NCBI GenBank assembly: GCA_009599575.1
Contig: VWND01000003.1
Location: 944,001 to 1,008,000, forward strand
Direction of reading: 5' to 3'
Source of the DNA: Blumeriella jaapii
Taxonomy: Eukaryota; Ascomycota; Leotiomycetes; Helotiales; Drepanopezizaceae
Length of the DNA: 64,000 nucleotides
Part shown: positions 1 to 11,417 of the stretch, piece after piece
How positions within the stretch are numbered: position 1 is the stretch's first letter
Layout: each line of letters begins with the position of its first letter
Notes under the pieces: generated by a model
The model's database searches: none
Told to the model about the DNA's origin: nothing
What the model saw: only the letters and a program-made list of their open reading frames with translations
Position numbers and translations under genes: made by a program

Positions 1-669
1 ACTGCACCAGTCCCGTCTTCTCACAAACCAACTGCCGTTAAGGGGCTGAATGCTGCCAACACATCAATCGCAGTCACAATTACTGCCTCGGACGGCCCAA
101 CAGCAGCAGAAATCGCTGCCGATAAAGCCCAGAAGGAAAAGAATGCCCAGCAGAACGTTATGCCTGCCCATTTTGCGTTTAGCACAGTCACCGGCGAGCG
201 GGTCAAACCCAGTCAACAATCCATGCTCTCTTCCTCTCTCGGCGATGACAAGAAGAACGCCGATATCGAAACCACATCCGCTAGTGGCGATGGCGCCGAG
301 ATCGATAGTTACTTTGCACGCCTCAGAGCCGAGCAAGCAAAGGAAGCGGAGCGAGAGGCAGAGGAGGAAGAGGACAGCGACGTGGAGGAGGACTTCGAAG
401 ATGTTCCAACTGGATCGGGCGTTGCCACTCCTAGTTCGAATGCCGAAGCCAAGTCAACCTCACTCACATCAGCAAACGCGCTTAGCTCAGCACCGAAGAA
501 GGCTGGAAGTGTCTCCGGAAGTGGAACAAGCACTGGTGCAACTACGCCCGTGACAGGTCCAGGCACACCGAACGAGGATGGACGGCCCGCCAAGAAGGTC
601 CGCATCGATGAGCCAACGCCGAAGGTCGAGGACGAGAGTGAGGAGGATATGGAATTCGAGGATGTCTAA
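1..669 (+). CDS. TFIIE alpha subunit-like protein, C-terminal part (5' end outside window)
   Basis: The frame is open from base 1 to the TAA at 667-669, so this is the last exon or part of it. The first in-frame ATG (160) is internal, not the start. The visible 222 residues are low complexity: an Ala/Lys-rich stretch, a short STVTGE motif near residue 60, a YFARLRAEQAKEAE helix followed by a long Glu/Asp run ending EDFEDV, a Ser/Thr/Gly linker, a basic KKVRIDEPTPK patch, and a strongly acidic tail ending MEFEDV. The STVTGE motif, the 'YFA.LRAEQAKEAE' segment and the acidic end are what I know from C-terminal regions of fungal TFIIE large subunits, which recruit and stimulate TFIIH at RNA polymerase II promoters. 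The zinc-binding and winged-helix domains that would prove this lie outside the window, so the name rests on the tail alone. Codon use and GC are normal; no RIP is seen. Confidence 0.6.
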   Translation, partial: TAPVPSSHKPTAVKGLNAANTSIAVTITASDGPTAAEIAADKAQKEKNAQQNVMPAHFAFSTVTGERVKPSQQSMLSSSLGDDKKNADIETTSASGDGAEIDSYFARLRAEQAKEAEREAEEEEDSDVEEDFEDVPTGSGVATPSSNAEAKSTSLTSANALSSAPKKAGSVSGSGTSTGATTPVTGPGTPNEDGRPAKKVRIDEPTPKVEDESEEDMEFEDV

Positions 670-1102
670 CTTTTTTTTAACTGCAATTTCCTAGCATTCT
701 CGGGGGACTGGAGCTGGGGCTGGGTCTCAGATTGGCGTTTGGGGAGATGATGCACTCATTGAGTTGAAGCTGCGCCCGGCGTTGAAATTCCCAAGAGTCA
801 CAAACGGGTTGCGGCATGGAAGCTGCCCCGAGAAAATACTCGAAATATAAAAATGTCGATGATTCAGAGCACGTCTACCGCCCTACCGTGTGTGACACTT
901 CGTAACACTGTTCTTACTGTGCCTGCTTGTTGACTGAGTAGCAGCTGATTATGTAATACGTGATGTGTAACAACTAACAATGACGAGGTGACCTTTGACC
1001 TCTGTGAAAGGTGGCAACCGCGTCGCTTGGGTTACAGAATCCGCAACCCAGCTAGCAATTCACGTGATGGCTACTTAAGGTTGATTTTCAAAAATGGTGA
1101 AG

Positions 1103-1143
<41 letters not shown>

Positions 1144-1175
1144 CAAATGGGTCGCAAATCTACAAACGATGAATC
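670..1175. promoter_or_regulatory. Intergenic region: 3' flank of the TFIIE-like gene and promoter of the POL4-type gene
   Basis: About 500 bp without a credible gene. It starts with a T-run just after the stop codon of the upstream gene and ends with a pyrimidine tract before the polymerase ATG. I see no clear TATA box or RNA gene. The short open frame at 988-1179 runs through the CT repeat and is not taken as a gene. Confidence 0.5.
1106..1140 (+). repeat. (TC)n microsatellite, 35 nt
   Basis: An uninterrupted TC dinucleotide run that ends 35 nt upstream of the polymerase ATG at 1176, so it lies in the promoter or 5' UTR. Pyrimidine tracts are common just upstream of fungal start sites. Its length suggests polymorphism. 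Confidence 0.95.
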
Positions 1176-3278
1176 ATGACACGCAATTCCAATGCCAGAC
1201 TGGCAACTGCTCTCCGATTCCCTCAGATGCATGTTTTTGGATTCAACCTTGAGGACGATGACCCGGAGAGATTTAAAGAATTGCAAGACGCATTCCACAG
1301 TCCGGTCGCGGTCGCAGAACTCGGGCTCGCTATTGGCTTTTTTGCATCAGAAAAGAGGGCGGCACTTGAAGTGGACAAGCTGCTGAAGCAATTCGATCTG
1401 AGAACCGAGAAAGCATCTACAGAAGAATGTGCCTCGACTACCTTGTACAAGCGAGATGGACAGTCAAGCCTCATACATTCCAAGCTTCAGGAGAAACACC
1501 CTCCGCCTGGCAGGTCGGGTTTAGAGAACAAGCGACGCAAATTGGATGACTCTAGGCCCCTAGAAAAGAAAGTCATCTCGTTGCTATCCGACTCAGAGAC
1601 CGAGTCGACGACTGAGGCCGGATCGGAAGATGATTTCCAACTGCAAAGGGAATGCGCCGGCAGTATGAAGCAAGCTGTGAGATCCGAAACGTCTGGAGCT
1701 GCTCCTAGCGTATCTCTTTGTGGTAGGATTGTCAGAGTGTATAGCGTTCAGTGGTATGACGAGTGCTTGAAAGTGAAGAAGATCGTCCCCTTGAAGCCGT
1801 ACTTGGTGTACGCTGGCAAAATCATTCCTAAGAAAGTGGAAGCTTCACATTCAGCGGCCACCAAGGGCATATCCATCCTCGCCAAATCCGAAGTGCTAAA
1901 TTCAAAGAGCATTTGGGACCGCGCCAAAACGACACACCACCACCGGCAAGCCATCGATTGCTCCACGGTCACCATGATGGACATTCCAGAAGCCAGAAAC
2001 CTGGCCTCATACGTAAAGAGACATCAGACGACGAAGCGGAGCAAGAGATGCCGGAACTCCCGGGGTTCCTCAAGAACCCGTATTCGTGTTTCCGCCCAAC
2101 TCCAATCGATGGTCCTAACGAAGATTTTTTAGAGAAATTGAGAAAGATAAAGAAGATAAGAGAGATTGAGGGTGATCAAATAGGTTTCCGCTCTTACAAC
2201 GCTGCTATAGCTTCTATCGCTGCTTACCCCTTCAAGATCAAATGCCGCGCAGAGATCCAGAGACTGCATGCTTGCGGGCCAAAATTTGCACAAGTGTGGT
2301 ATGTGTGGACTAAAACGGGCATGGTCGAGGAGATCGAAGAGAAAGAGTCTGATGGTCGGTTTAAGGCGCTTGAATTATTCTACGGGATATATGATGTTGG
2401 CGCCCCAACGGCATTGAACTTTTACGCGAGAGGATGGCGAGACCTGGATGACATTGTTGAAAATTGGTGAGTCTATTTCTTTCGCCGCGGCTAGAGCTTT
2501 CTTTTCTTCCGCGAAACATGTACTTACTCATTGCCCCAGGGACACTATTCACAGAAACCAGCAAATTGGAGTGAAGTACTATGACGAGTTCAACCACATC
2601 AAAATCCCACGCGCAGAAGTCAAGCATATCGGCGATGTGACTCTGGCTCACGCGAATCAGCTGCGACCCGGCTTCCAGCTGGTCATTTGTGGTGGCTACC
2701 GCCGAGGCAAGCTCATGTCTGGCGACGTTGATGTCATGTTGAGCCATCCAGACGAAGAAGCTACCGAAGGACTCATTCACGAGCTTCTGGATAGCTTGGA
2801 ACAAGCCGGATACCTCACACATCGACTGGACGTCTCCGACCGCAACAGTCGGAAAGGCCAAGAGCCAGCGCTCGTGGGAGGGTCCAGGGGTGCCGGGTCC
2901 GGATTCGATAGTCTTGACAAGGGACTCGTTGTGTGGCAAGATCCGAACTGGCCGTCTAAGGAGGAAGACCTGAAGGCTGACCCGAAGGCGAAGAACCCTA
3001 ATCCGCACCGTCGAGTCGACATTCTCGTGTCGCCGTGGAAGACGGCTGGATGTGCCGTGCTGGGCTGGACGGGAGGAACGATGTTCGAGCGGGATCTTAG
3101 ACTCTATTGTCGTGAGGAGTTGGGTCTGAGGTTCGATAGCAGCGGCATTCGGAGACGCAACGATGGAGCCTGGCTTGATTTGGAGGAGGGGGGGAAGGAT
3201 ATGGTTGAGAAGGAGAGGATGGTCTTTGCAGGGCTCAAGATTCCTTGGAGAGAGCCGACGGAGAGATACACGGATTGA
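1176..3278 (+). CDS. POL4: DNA polymerase X family (Pol IV / Pol lambda-like)
   Basis: Repair polymerase that fills short gaps in end joining and base excision repair in the nucleus. The first part (1176 to about 1890) has a BRCT-like region with the segment VQWYDECL, then PYLVYAGKII. The second part (about 1997-2466) carries the lyase/HhH region with a GDQIGFRSYNAAIASIAAYP segment and a YGIYDVGA fingers-type hairpin. The last exon (2540-3278) has the palm: GGYRRGK, GDVDVML and RRVDILV supply the three catalytic aspartates, and GWTGG.MFERDLR matches the thumb. Intron 2 is clear: 2467-2539 (73 nt, GTGAGT...CCCAG), rebuilding a Trp codon. Between about 1890 and 2000 the frame must change; a 104-nt intron 1893-1996 would fit but its donor (GTGCTA) is poor, so this junction is uncertain and could be a frameshift. 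The start at 1176 is the first in-frame ATG; 1230 is an alternative. Confidence 0.88.
2467..2539 (+). other. Spliceosomal intron in the POL4-type gene
   Basis: Donor GTGAGT after TG and acceptor CCCAG, 73 nt. Joining gives ENW-DTIHRNQQIGVKYYDEF, which continues the conserved X-family sequence. Without splicing the frame ends at a TGA directly after the Trp. Confidence 0.9.
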
Positions 3279-5298
3279 GTTCGGCGTTATACCCCTTGCG
3301 TTGTTGGGTGAAAAGGGTTTTATGGCGAGGAGACTGGATATCCTGGTGTTGTTGGATGAAAAAGGCTCTTTTGTGGCGCAGAGACTGGATATGTATAGTA
3401 GTAGCAAAAGGCGTTCTCGATCTGATATTGGCTTCCACTGTCGTAGTCATGCATTCGATTACCGAATTTGCTGACTCCTAACAGCGAACCGAGGCTTTTC
3501 AATAAACGTTCCGTAGCCGGTTCATGATCCACACACAAGAAAGGGCGAGGAGGAAGGAAACAGGATGCTACAAAAGCTCGCTAGCATCAGTATATCAGAG
3601 CATTTAGCACTTCTTTTCCACCCTACTTTGACACCGCCTATCCTATCCGTCCATACCCTTTTACATCAACAGCACGCACCTTCCTCTTTCACCTCACGAA
3701 GCCAGCTTTTAGTATTCCAATATCAGAGCCATGCCATTACACGCCGTTAAGCCCAACAGCTCAAACCAATTTGAAAGCGGGGGTCTTTTCAACCTACCTT
3801 TTGTTCCGCTCTTTAGAGCTAATCGAAACTCATGAAGGCTACTACTTACAGACAGCTACTGATGGTGCGTCAAGCGAGTTTCCATCACCAGACCGTTGTG
3901 AGCCTCGACATGCAGGGTTCTGCCATTGCCTGTTGCATTATCAGCTCATTAGCAAACGTCTTTCATTTTTGGCCGAGCTGGATAAACTCGGCTTATCAAG
4001 GCTTCAACGGTCTAGCTTACATACGAATATCTCCTTTTCCAAACGAATGCGTTTTCTCCCGCTCTCTCGAGAACCGTCAATACTACCCGACTCACTCTGG
4101 AAACATCAGCACTTGATTACTCTAGAGGTGCTAGGCACCTATCGAGCAGCTACTTACAGCTTGACTCCCTAGACTAGGAAGCTTGATGCCTTTGCTTCAG
4201 TCCACCCGGGACTCTGGAATAATCGAGGCAGATTTCTCCATTTTGCCAACGTTCTCGGCCTCGGGTATCGATGACGTGATTGGGTGTCATGGGTGAATTT
4301 ATCCTATCCAACGGTCATGGTATGTGTGGAAAGTAGGAGGGTGGTGACGGCGCTTACTTCCATTTTGATACTGGTTTTGGAGCTATGAGCACTCTTATCG
4401 ACTTTTTAAGCAAATAGGCAAACCTACCAACCAGAAGAACACACTCCAACCGTGCACCGAATCCTCTTGATTTTCGGTCTCGGGAGAAGAGCACGAGAAC
4501 GTGCGCTTATTGCAAGTAACCCGACCAGGATACATTTCTGTCCTCGTTAGACCATACACCGTGCTGGTAAGTACCTCGCGGTTCTTCGACAGCAGGCCAC
4601 AGACTCTCCACTCCGAGCCCACTCTTTTCTCACTTCTCAAGTAAGCGAGTGTCCTACGCTCAAATCCTTTTTTTTAACATTACCGAAGCTTTCGAGAAGA
4701 AGAAAAGAAGCGTCGAGAACACAGAGTAAGTTTGGCCCGGGAAGAGCAAAGCGGGACAATCGTGTGTGTTAAAGGCTTACTTGAAGAGACCCATGAAGAG
4801 CAAACACAACTATCTAGGAGCCAGCCTGGGTGCTTGTCTTCACCGTACTTCTACGTGTTCGACCACCAGAAAGATAACGGATAAGTTTCACCAGCCGAGA
4901 AGCTGGAAGCATCTTTCTGCAATTAGTAAGGAAATGAGATTCCAGGTTCCCACAGCAGGGTCAGATGCAACCCAAGTGTAGGAAGGGTACACGGGTAGAA
5001 GGTTGGAATCACACATTTTGACTTCTACTCTGTACTTCTAGAATACGTTAGAGAACGTGGCGATACTTGTGCTGTTCAGGAAACAGATTTACGGAGGGCA
5101 TTGCGATCGCCTCAACGATCCACCGAAAGATCTCTGAATATCGGTTCCCGTATACGGATTGTTTGATTGTCGTGAATAGCCGGAGGGACGATAGAGGCTC
5201 TCACGAGAGGGCAGAAACGAAAAATTGTAATTTTTGTATAGACTGTGTACTATATTCTATTTTTTTATCACTCCTTAAAGGTTTTTCCGGTGTACAAC
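3279..5298. other. Intergenic DNA between POL4-type gene and LINE insertion
   Basis: About 2 kb of normal base composition with no convincing gene. Open frames here (for example 3771-4172 plus and 4395-4640 minus) give Ser/Leu/Cys-rich translations without recognisable domains. I found no tRNA-like T-loop motif. The last 80 bp before the LINE turn AT-rich, which may be natural or slight spread of RIP into the flank. Confidence 0.5.
3501..3506 (+). promoter_or_regulatory. Candidate poly(A) signal AATAAA
   Basis: AATAAA 222 nt after the polymerase stop codon, at a plausible distance for a fungal 3' UTR. Position is the only support. Confidence 0.3.
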
Positions 5299-5309
5299 TG
5301 GAAAGGCTC
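5299..5309 (+). repeat. Left target-site duplication of the LINE (TGGAAAGGCTC)
   Basis: The same 11 bases occur at 61714-61724, directly after the (ATT)7 tail of the LINE. This pins the LINE's 5' end at 5310 and shows that the whole 56-kb block arose from one insertion that then expanded by nesting. Confidence 0.85.
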
Positions 5310-7771
5310 ATCTACAACTATTTTTCCAAAAGCATTTTTTGGAAATAAATATTTAACCACGCTTTTTAAATATATTTTCTGTATTAAAATTTTTATTTCA
5401 GATTTTATTTTAAGCTTTCCCGTGTTTTTTACGCGCGATTTGGGCTAGAATAAAGCCTGTTACTTTTAACCGTTTTTTTCGATAGCTTCGAAATTTTAAT
5501 TTACGCGAATTTCATTCGCGACTAAAAGCTATTTTTTTTTATTAATTTTAATCAGCGCTCGAAAAAGTAATAGCAGCGAATTAATTATACGATTTCTTTT
5601 TTTTTGCGTTTTAATAATCGGACGTTCGCAAGCTACGTCGCATCGAACGCTATTAATAGCCGTTTAAATACGATCGAACGAACAATTTATATTCGATACG
5701 CCGTTATACGCGATTTCGGCAAGCTGATCGACGATTTCGTTTTTTTTTATTAATAAAAAAACTAAAAGAATTTCGCTTACGATATTAAAAATAAATTTGT
5801 TTATTTTTTGTCCGCGTTTGTGTTTCGTAAAAATTAGCAATTTCGTTTTTTTTCGTTTTACAAATTAAAAAGCTTTTTTTAGCGACGATTTTTTTTTTTT
5901 TCGCTTCGGTTTCTATTATTTACGCGGATATAGCTAAGATTTTGAAAAACTCGAAAGCAAACTTCGATATTGCTAAAAACAAAAAAAAATTTATTACGAA
6001 CGGCGGCGCTTCGATTGAATTTATATTTAATTAAATTGCGAACGCCGCTTTTAATTTAATCCGGAAAAAACAAACGCATTTTAATTATTTTTCAGCGAAA
6101 AGCCGCGAAAATCGAACTTTTTATAACGAAGCAAATTTTCGTAGCCAAAATCAACGGCTTTATTTTTAAAAAAAAAAAATTTTATAATTTCAACCAAAAT
6201 AAATTAAATTATTAATTTATTAGATTTTACGATTCGCGATTTGCTTATATTATAAAAAAAAACAAAAAAATCGTAATACGAATGCTTAGCTGCGAGTATA
6301 TGCGTTTGCCGGAAATATAATATAATTACGCTGTTTTAAATGTTTTTATAATATTTCGTTCGTATATAAACGGCGAGATTTTAAGTATTTTTAAATTGAT
6401 CGTCGAAAAAGTTATTGCTTAAACGAAAAAGCGTTTTATTAACTATCGACCGTTTCGATACGGAGCTAATTTAGCTAACGGCAAAATTATATAAATCGTT
6501 TCGTTTATTAAACCGGTTCGAGCTTTCCGGCTTTTTAACGTTAGCGACGCTTTTAAAGCTATTAAAAAAAATCTTTTATTGCGATTTATAATTTCGGCTG
6601 CTAGAATTATTATAATTTTTTTAAATGCATTTGCTATTATTATTATTAAAATTGCGGATAACGAAACGATTATTACGACGGGCCGACTAGTTTTAATTGC
6701 ATTTACAAAATTAAATGCGCTAATTGCTATAAACTTTTCGTCGCGAAGCATATAAACTGTTTAGCGGCGCTTAAACGATTAAACGGAAAAATTTAAAAAA
6801 AAACAAAAAAAAAAATCGACGCGATTCGTAAATACAAATAACGAACGTACGCAGCGGTTATTACCGTCGTTAATACGCAAGTTTAAAGCCAGGCGGTAAA
6901 GCTTTTTATACCGGCTTTTAAAACAGCGTTAATTCGCAAGCGCAAAGCTTTTTACGCTAAAGCGGCTATTATAATTTACGAAAATATAAGTATTATAATT
7001 AGCTTTTTTGCTTTTTTTTGCTCGTCGTTTTAAAAATCGGCGGATTTCGGCGAAGCGGCTATTTTAAGCTTATTTACTTTTTTTTTCGCAGATTTTTTTT
7101 TTAAGCTATTTCGTTTAAAAACGAAATCTTTAAGCCGATTAAATTTCGCTTTTCGCGACGGGCTGCGTTTAATCCGATTTATAATAAAATCGAATTTTCG
7201 CAGCAATTCGATATCGACGACGAAATAAACGTATGCGTTTCCGAATTTCGATATTAAAATATAAATAACGTATACGCAACCGCGGTTATAGCCGCGATCG
7301 ATATAAATTCGATACGCTTATCGTAGCGTAAATAAACGTAAGCAAATAATATTTTGCTTATATTATTATTTTCGAGCTATGCTTTTTTAAACAAATTAAC
7401 GTTGTTTGCATATAAAAACCTGCTATTTATTTTAATATTATTATTTAAAATTATTTAAAATACGATTTTTACGTTTTAATACCGGTTTAAAATATCGGAA
7501 ATAAAAAAAAACGCGAGGCTTAACGCTTTCGAATATTAACGTATATTCGAAAAAGCAAAAATATAATTACGAAGCAGCGATAATTTATTTCGCGCGATTT
7601 GTTATAAATCGTGGTTAATAACAGATTTATTTTTAACGTATACCGCTAGTTTATTATTTATAAAATCATCGATTATATTAAAAATTTAGTTTTTTTAAAA
7701 AACTGTTTAATAAAAAGCGATTTTAACGTTAATTACGATATATTCGATTTAAGCGTCGCTTTTAGTTATAA
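5310..7771 (+). pseudogene. LINE segment 1: 5' end, ORF1 region and start of endonuclease
   Basis: AT-rich with abundant CpG and stops in all frames. By position it should hold the LINE's 5' UTR and ORF1. I cannot recognise ORF1 reliably; some Cys/His-like spacing near 7340-7420 could be a decayed zinc-knuckle region. The last 350 bases fit the start of the ORF2 endonuclease only by continuity with segment 2. The minus-strand open frame at 6443-6751 is hydrophobic and is taken as a shadow. Confidence 0.55.
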
Positions 7772-8038
7772 TATAAAACGGTAATACCTTGTATTAATAA
7801 AAGTTGGTAGTTTTAGCTATGGTCGAGGCATGGACCCCTCCGAAACCCCCTGCCATTGACTACCTTTAACAGGTATAAGAGCAAAGCACCCCCTTAAATA
7901 ATACCATAAGCACGCAGTCCAATTCATATTTTTATTTATTCTTTTTTTCCTTTTTTCAGTTTTTTCTAAAGATTTTTTAAATTATTTTACTTACCGACAT
8001 ATGGCCGTATTAATCTGGTTTTTCTACCTACTTTTACA
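7772..8038 (+). repeat. 5' LTR of A1
   Basis: 267 bp, one of four copies of this LTR in the window. It is much less mutated than the element interior and keeps many CC, CA and TG dinucleotides (for example GAGGCATGGACCCC). A TATAAGAG stretch near 7874 could be the promoter element. Confidence 0.92.
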
Positions 8039-8244
8039 TTTAATAACTTACGCAGGGATTTAAACTTCGGTATTTCGTTTTTATACATTCGCCGATGCAT
8101 TTTTTAAATTTATAATTAAAATCGATTTCGATATTTCGCTACTACGATTTAAAAAACCTTTTATATAATATTGTTCGCAGCTGCATTATATAAAAGATTT
8201 CTAATAGCTTTTCTTATCTTACGCACAGTTATTAAATTATAAAA

Positions 8245-10570
8245 ATGCAACATATTTTAGAAACGTTTGAAATTACGGTTAAGCAATCTTAAACCGTGCG
8301 AAATTTAAAGTTCGAAAGTCGCTTTTTTATTTAAAAATAACAAATCGAATATTAATTCGTACGCTTCGACCGCTGCGCTCGACCCTTCTGAATTAAATCT
8401 TTTTTGATTAAACGCCTGGCGAGAATTCAACTTTCTGATTTTACGCTTTGTGATTATAGCAATTACAATTTACGGCTTTTTATTAAAAGTAGTAAAGAAA
8501 TGGCTGTACGTATATTAGCCTAAACCACGAAATATCGAAACCGTAAATTATATAATAATATTATATCAATCCAATCAACTTACTAAAAAACAAATTCTTT
8601 AATACGCTATTCAAATATTTAGACGCAATTTTATTTTATTCAATTCCTTTAAAAAACACAAAAACCTTTTTAATAACTTTTCTATTAAAAACGATTTCTT
8701 TTACACTAAAAACTTTTAATCTGCAATTCTAGAAAACATTTATTTATTTAATTCAAATCTTAATAACATTTTTATTAATATTATAAACAACGACGCTTTT
8801 CGTTTTTTTATGCGAAGCCGCATGTTTTTTCTTAGCTCCTTTGGTACACTTTTATTTAATAGCGCTAATATTACCGATTTTATCGAGAAATATAAAAAAA
8901 CTTATAAAGATTTCGGAATTTTAAAAATTAAAATATTCGATAAACTTTTTCGCTATTATAACTTAATTATTAAGAATATTATCAAATCGATAAATAAATA
9001 GAAAGCTATTAGGGTTCGAAACTGGCGCAAACTAGTTAAAGTTTTAAAATCGGAATTCCGAAACCACGATCGCTAGCAAATTCGCGATATTATCGTTTTT
9101 CTTAAATAATTTGTTATAATAATTCGCTAAGCTAAAAAACTCAAAGCTTATTATCGTATTTATACGAAAGTTTCTAACGTTTTCGTTAATAAAAAAGTTT
9201 TAAGCGAGGTTAAGCAAAAAAGATTATTTTTACTTAGCCTTTTAACCAGCATTCGCAACAAAACTATTAAGCATTTTAAAATTAATAAACAAAACCTTGA
9301 AATTTTCGATTAATATTTTAAATTTGTGAAATTCGTTTTTAAACAAAACCAAAGCGAACGTATTATTAAAGCCATAAACCAAAAGAAATTTTTCTTTTTT
9401 ATTTATAAAAAAGACGTAGAAACTTTAATACAAAAACATACCCAGCCATTAAAAGTTATCGAAATCGCTAAAAGACAGCTAATTATTATACTATTTAATC
9501 GTTTTGCAAAACTTATAAGCTTAGAAAAGCTTAATAAAAATATCGAAATTCTCGTATTAAAATTTACCGATATTAAAATTCAAAGATTTTAAAACAAAAT
9601 CGAAAGTTTTATACAACAGCAGAAGAAACTCTTTTACGTTAACTCGGATAATAAAAACGATCAAGATAGCTTTTATAATAACTACTTCTTTTAAAATGCG
9701 CGAAGCGATTAGCTTCGCTAAGCCGCCGTAAAAATAATAGCTGTCTAATAGCAATCTTTCCGTGCTAACGATTAAAATCAGCGAAATATTAATTATAATA
9801 ACAATTATTAAAAAAAAAAAAAACCAACGCGGAAACCAAAATCGCGGCTATTAAAATAATAAAAGTAATTATCAAAACAGACCCTGTAGCCTTAAATATA
9901 AATTTTATAACAACAGAAAAATTTATTACGAAAAACCTTATATTCGCTTTAAATACAAAACATTTAATTTTTGTATAAATAATAGTATTTGCTATATTAA
10001 CAAATACGGAGCGATCTGCTTCGGATCGACGAAAACAGAAATAAATCTTTTTAACAAAACTGAAAACCAAAGCTGATTAAATACTATTCGCTTAAAAGTA
10101 AAAAGTACGGAATAAACGACTGCTTAAAAAACAAAAAGAATGCGAAAACGATTTTTACTAATAAAAAAAAAATATTCCAGAAAGCGTATTAATTAAAAAA
10201 AAAACCTTTATTTTAAGCGTAAGTAAAATTTAAATATATAAATAAAAAACAAATACATATATTGCTAATGCAATTATCGCATTTGCAAATATTATAACTG
10301 TATAATTAAACCAGCGAATTATAAAAAAGCAAAATGCTTTTGTTTTATTCGCTAAACCAACTGATATAAAAAAAAACGTCAGAATCGAAAAGAAAAAAGA
10401 TTTTAAAATTCGAAAAAAAACCGATAAAACTATTAGAAAAACGCTTATAATAAAAAAAATTGACGACGATATAAAAGATATCGATAATAATACTTCGGTC
10501 CAAATCATTCAGAAAATACCAGTTTTTAAACGCCTACCATTAATGCAAAACGAGAAATAAATCGACAAAT
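8245..10570 (+). pseudogene. A1 gag remnant
   Basis: The first ATG after the LTR is at 8245, but the reading frame conserved with A2 is recovered from about 8320. Open pieces at 8810-9001 (NSANITDFIEKYKKT) and 9326-9592 match A2 minus-strand pieces at 55132-55323 and 54545-54800. The latter part is Asn/Gln/Arg-rich (9780-9960), like nucleocapsid regions. No intact zinc knuckle is visible. Assignment as gag rests on position before the protease and on conservation. Confidence 0.6.
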
Positions 10571-11382
10571 ATATTAACTCCGAAGCAGTCGACGAAATTA
10601 TTAAAAAAATTATAAAACAAAAAATTAAATTAAAATTCAGCGATTTATTTAATATAAAAAAAAGATTCGACAAAGTTATTAATAAACAAATTCCTATATT
10701 AAAAAAAAACGAAAAAGTTGAAATTATTCGAAAAAAAAACGATCTTAAATTGAAAAAAGACCAAAAAAAAATTTATAATATCGCAATCAATTTAGCCGAT
10801 AAAAAAGAATCTTCGGAAAAAATTAGCCTTTTGGCTCTCGTTATAAAAACCCAAAAATCAAAACGACGAAACTGCTTTTATACGGTTATAAAAGCGCTAA
10901 AGATAAAAATTATACTTAAAAAAAGCACGACCGCCTTCGCTTTATTCGACAGTAAAGCCGAAATCAATTGCATAAACCAGAAAACAGCCGAAGCTAATAA
11001 TATTCCGATTATTACCGATAAACGAATAATTTATACGACCGTTAATAAAAATATTATTAAATTTAATAAAATTATACGAAATATAAAAGTCGACGTTGAA
11101 AGTATTATTATTTATAAAAACTTTTTAATAATAAAAAAATGCTTTCATTCTATTATTTTTAAAATGCTTTGGATTCTGGAAAGTTTCGTCAGCTTTAAAT
11201 ACATCGAAAACGGCCAAATAAAAACTTTTTTTTAAAACTGAAACCGGTTTTTTTAAAATTAAATTACCGTCGCCGGCGATAAAGTTTTTTTAATCGACGT
11301 TTTATCGAAAAACGAATAGCCGGCTTTGGTTTCAGAACAAACGCTAAGCTATAACAAAACCTAGGAAATATTCGGCTAAAAG

Positions 11383-11417
11383 CATTCGCGTTATTAATCG
11401 AAATAGCACCGCGAATA
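11383..11417 (+). repeat. 35-nt palindromic repeat, copy A1-1 (protease-RT linker)
   Basis: Starts CATTCGCG and ends CGCGAATA, with 13-nt imperfect inverted arms around a 7-nt loop. In the pol frame it reads AFALLIEIAPRI. Same place as 52713-52747 in A2. Confidence 0.85.

Noticed and set aside
3771..4172. 133-codon plus-strand ORF in the left intergenic region
   Set aside because: No recognisable domain, overlapping frames of equal quality, and no intron or promoter signals that set it apart.
6443..6751. 102-residue minus-strand open frame in the LINE 5' region
   Set aside because: Hydrophobic Ile/Ala-rich translation of AT-rich DNA, no motif, opposite to the LINE's coding strand.
8039..8070. 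Primer-binding site after the A 5' LTR
   Set aside because: The sequence after the LTR (TTTAATAACTTACGCAGGG) does not start with a TGG-type tRNA complement and RIP may have altered it, so no tRNA can be assigned.
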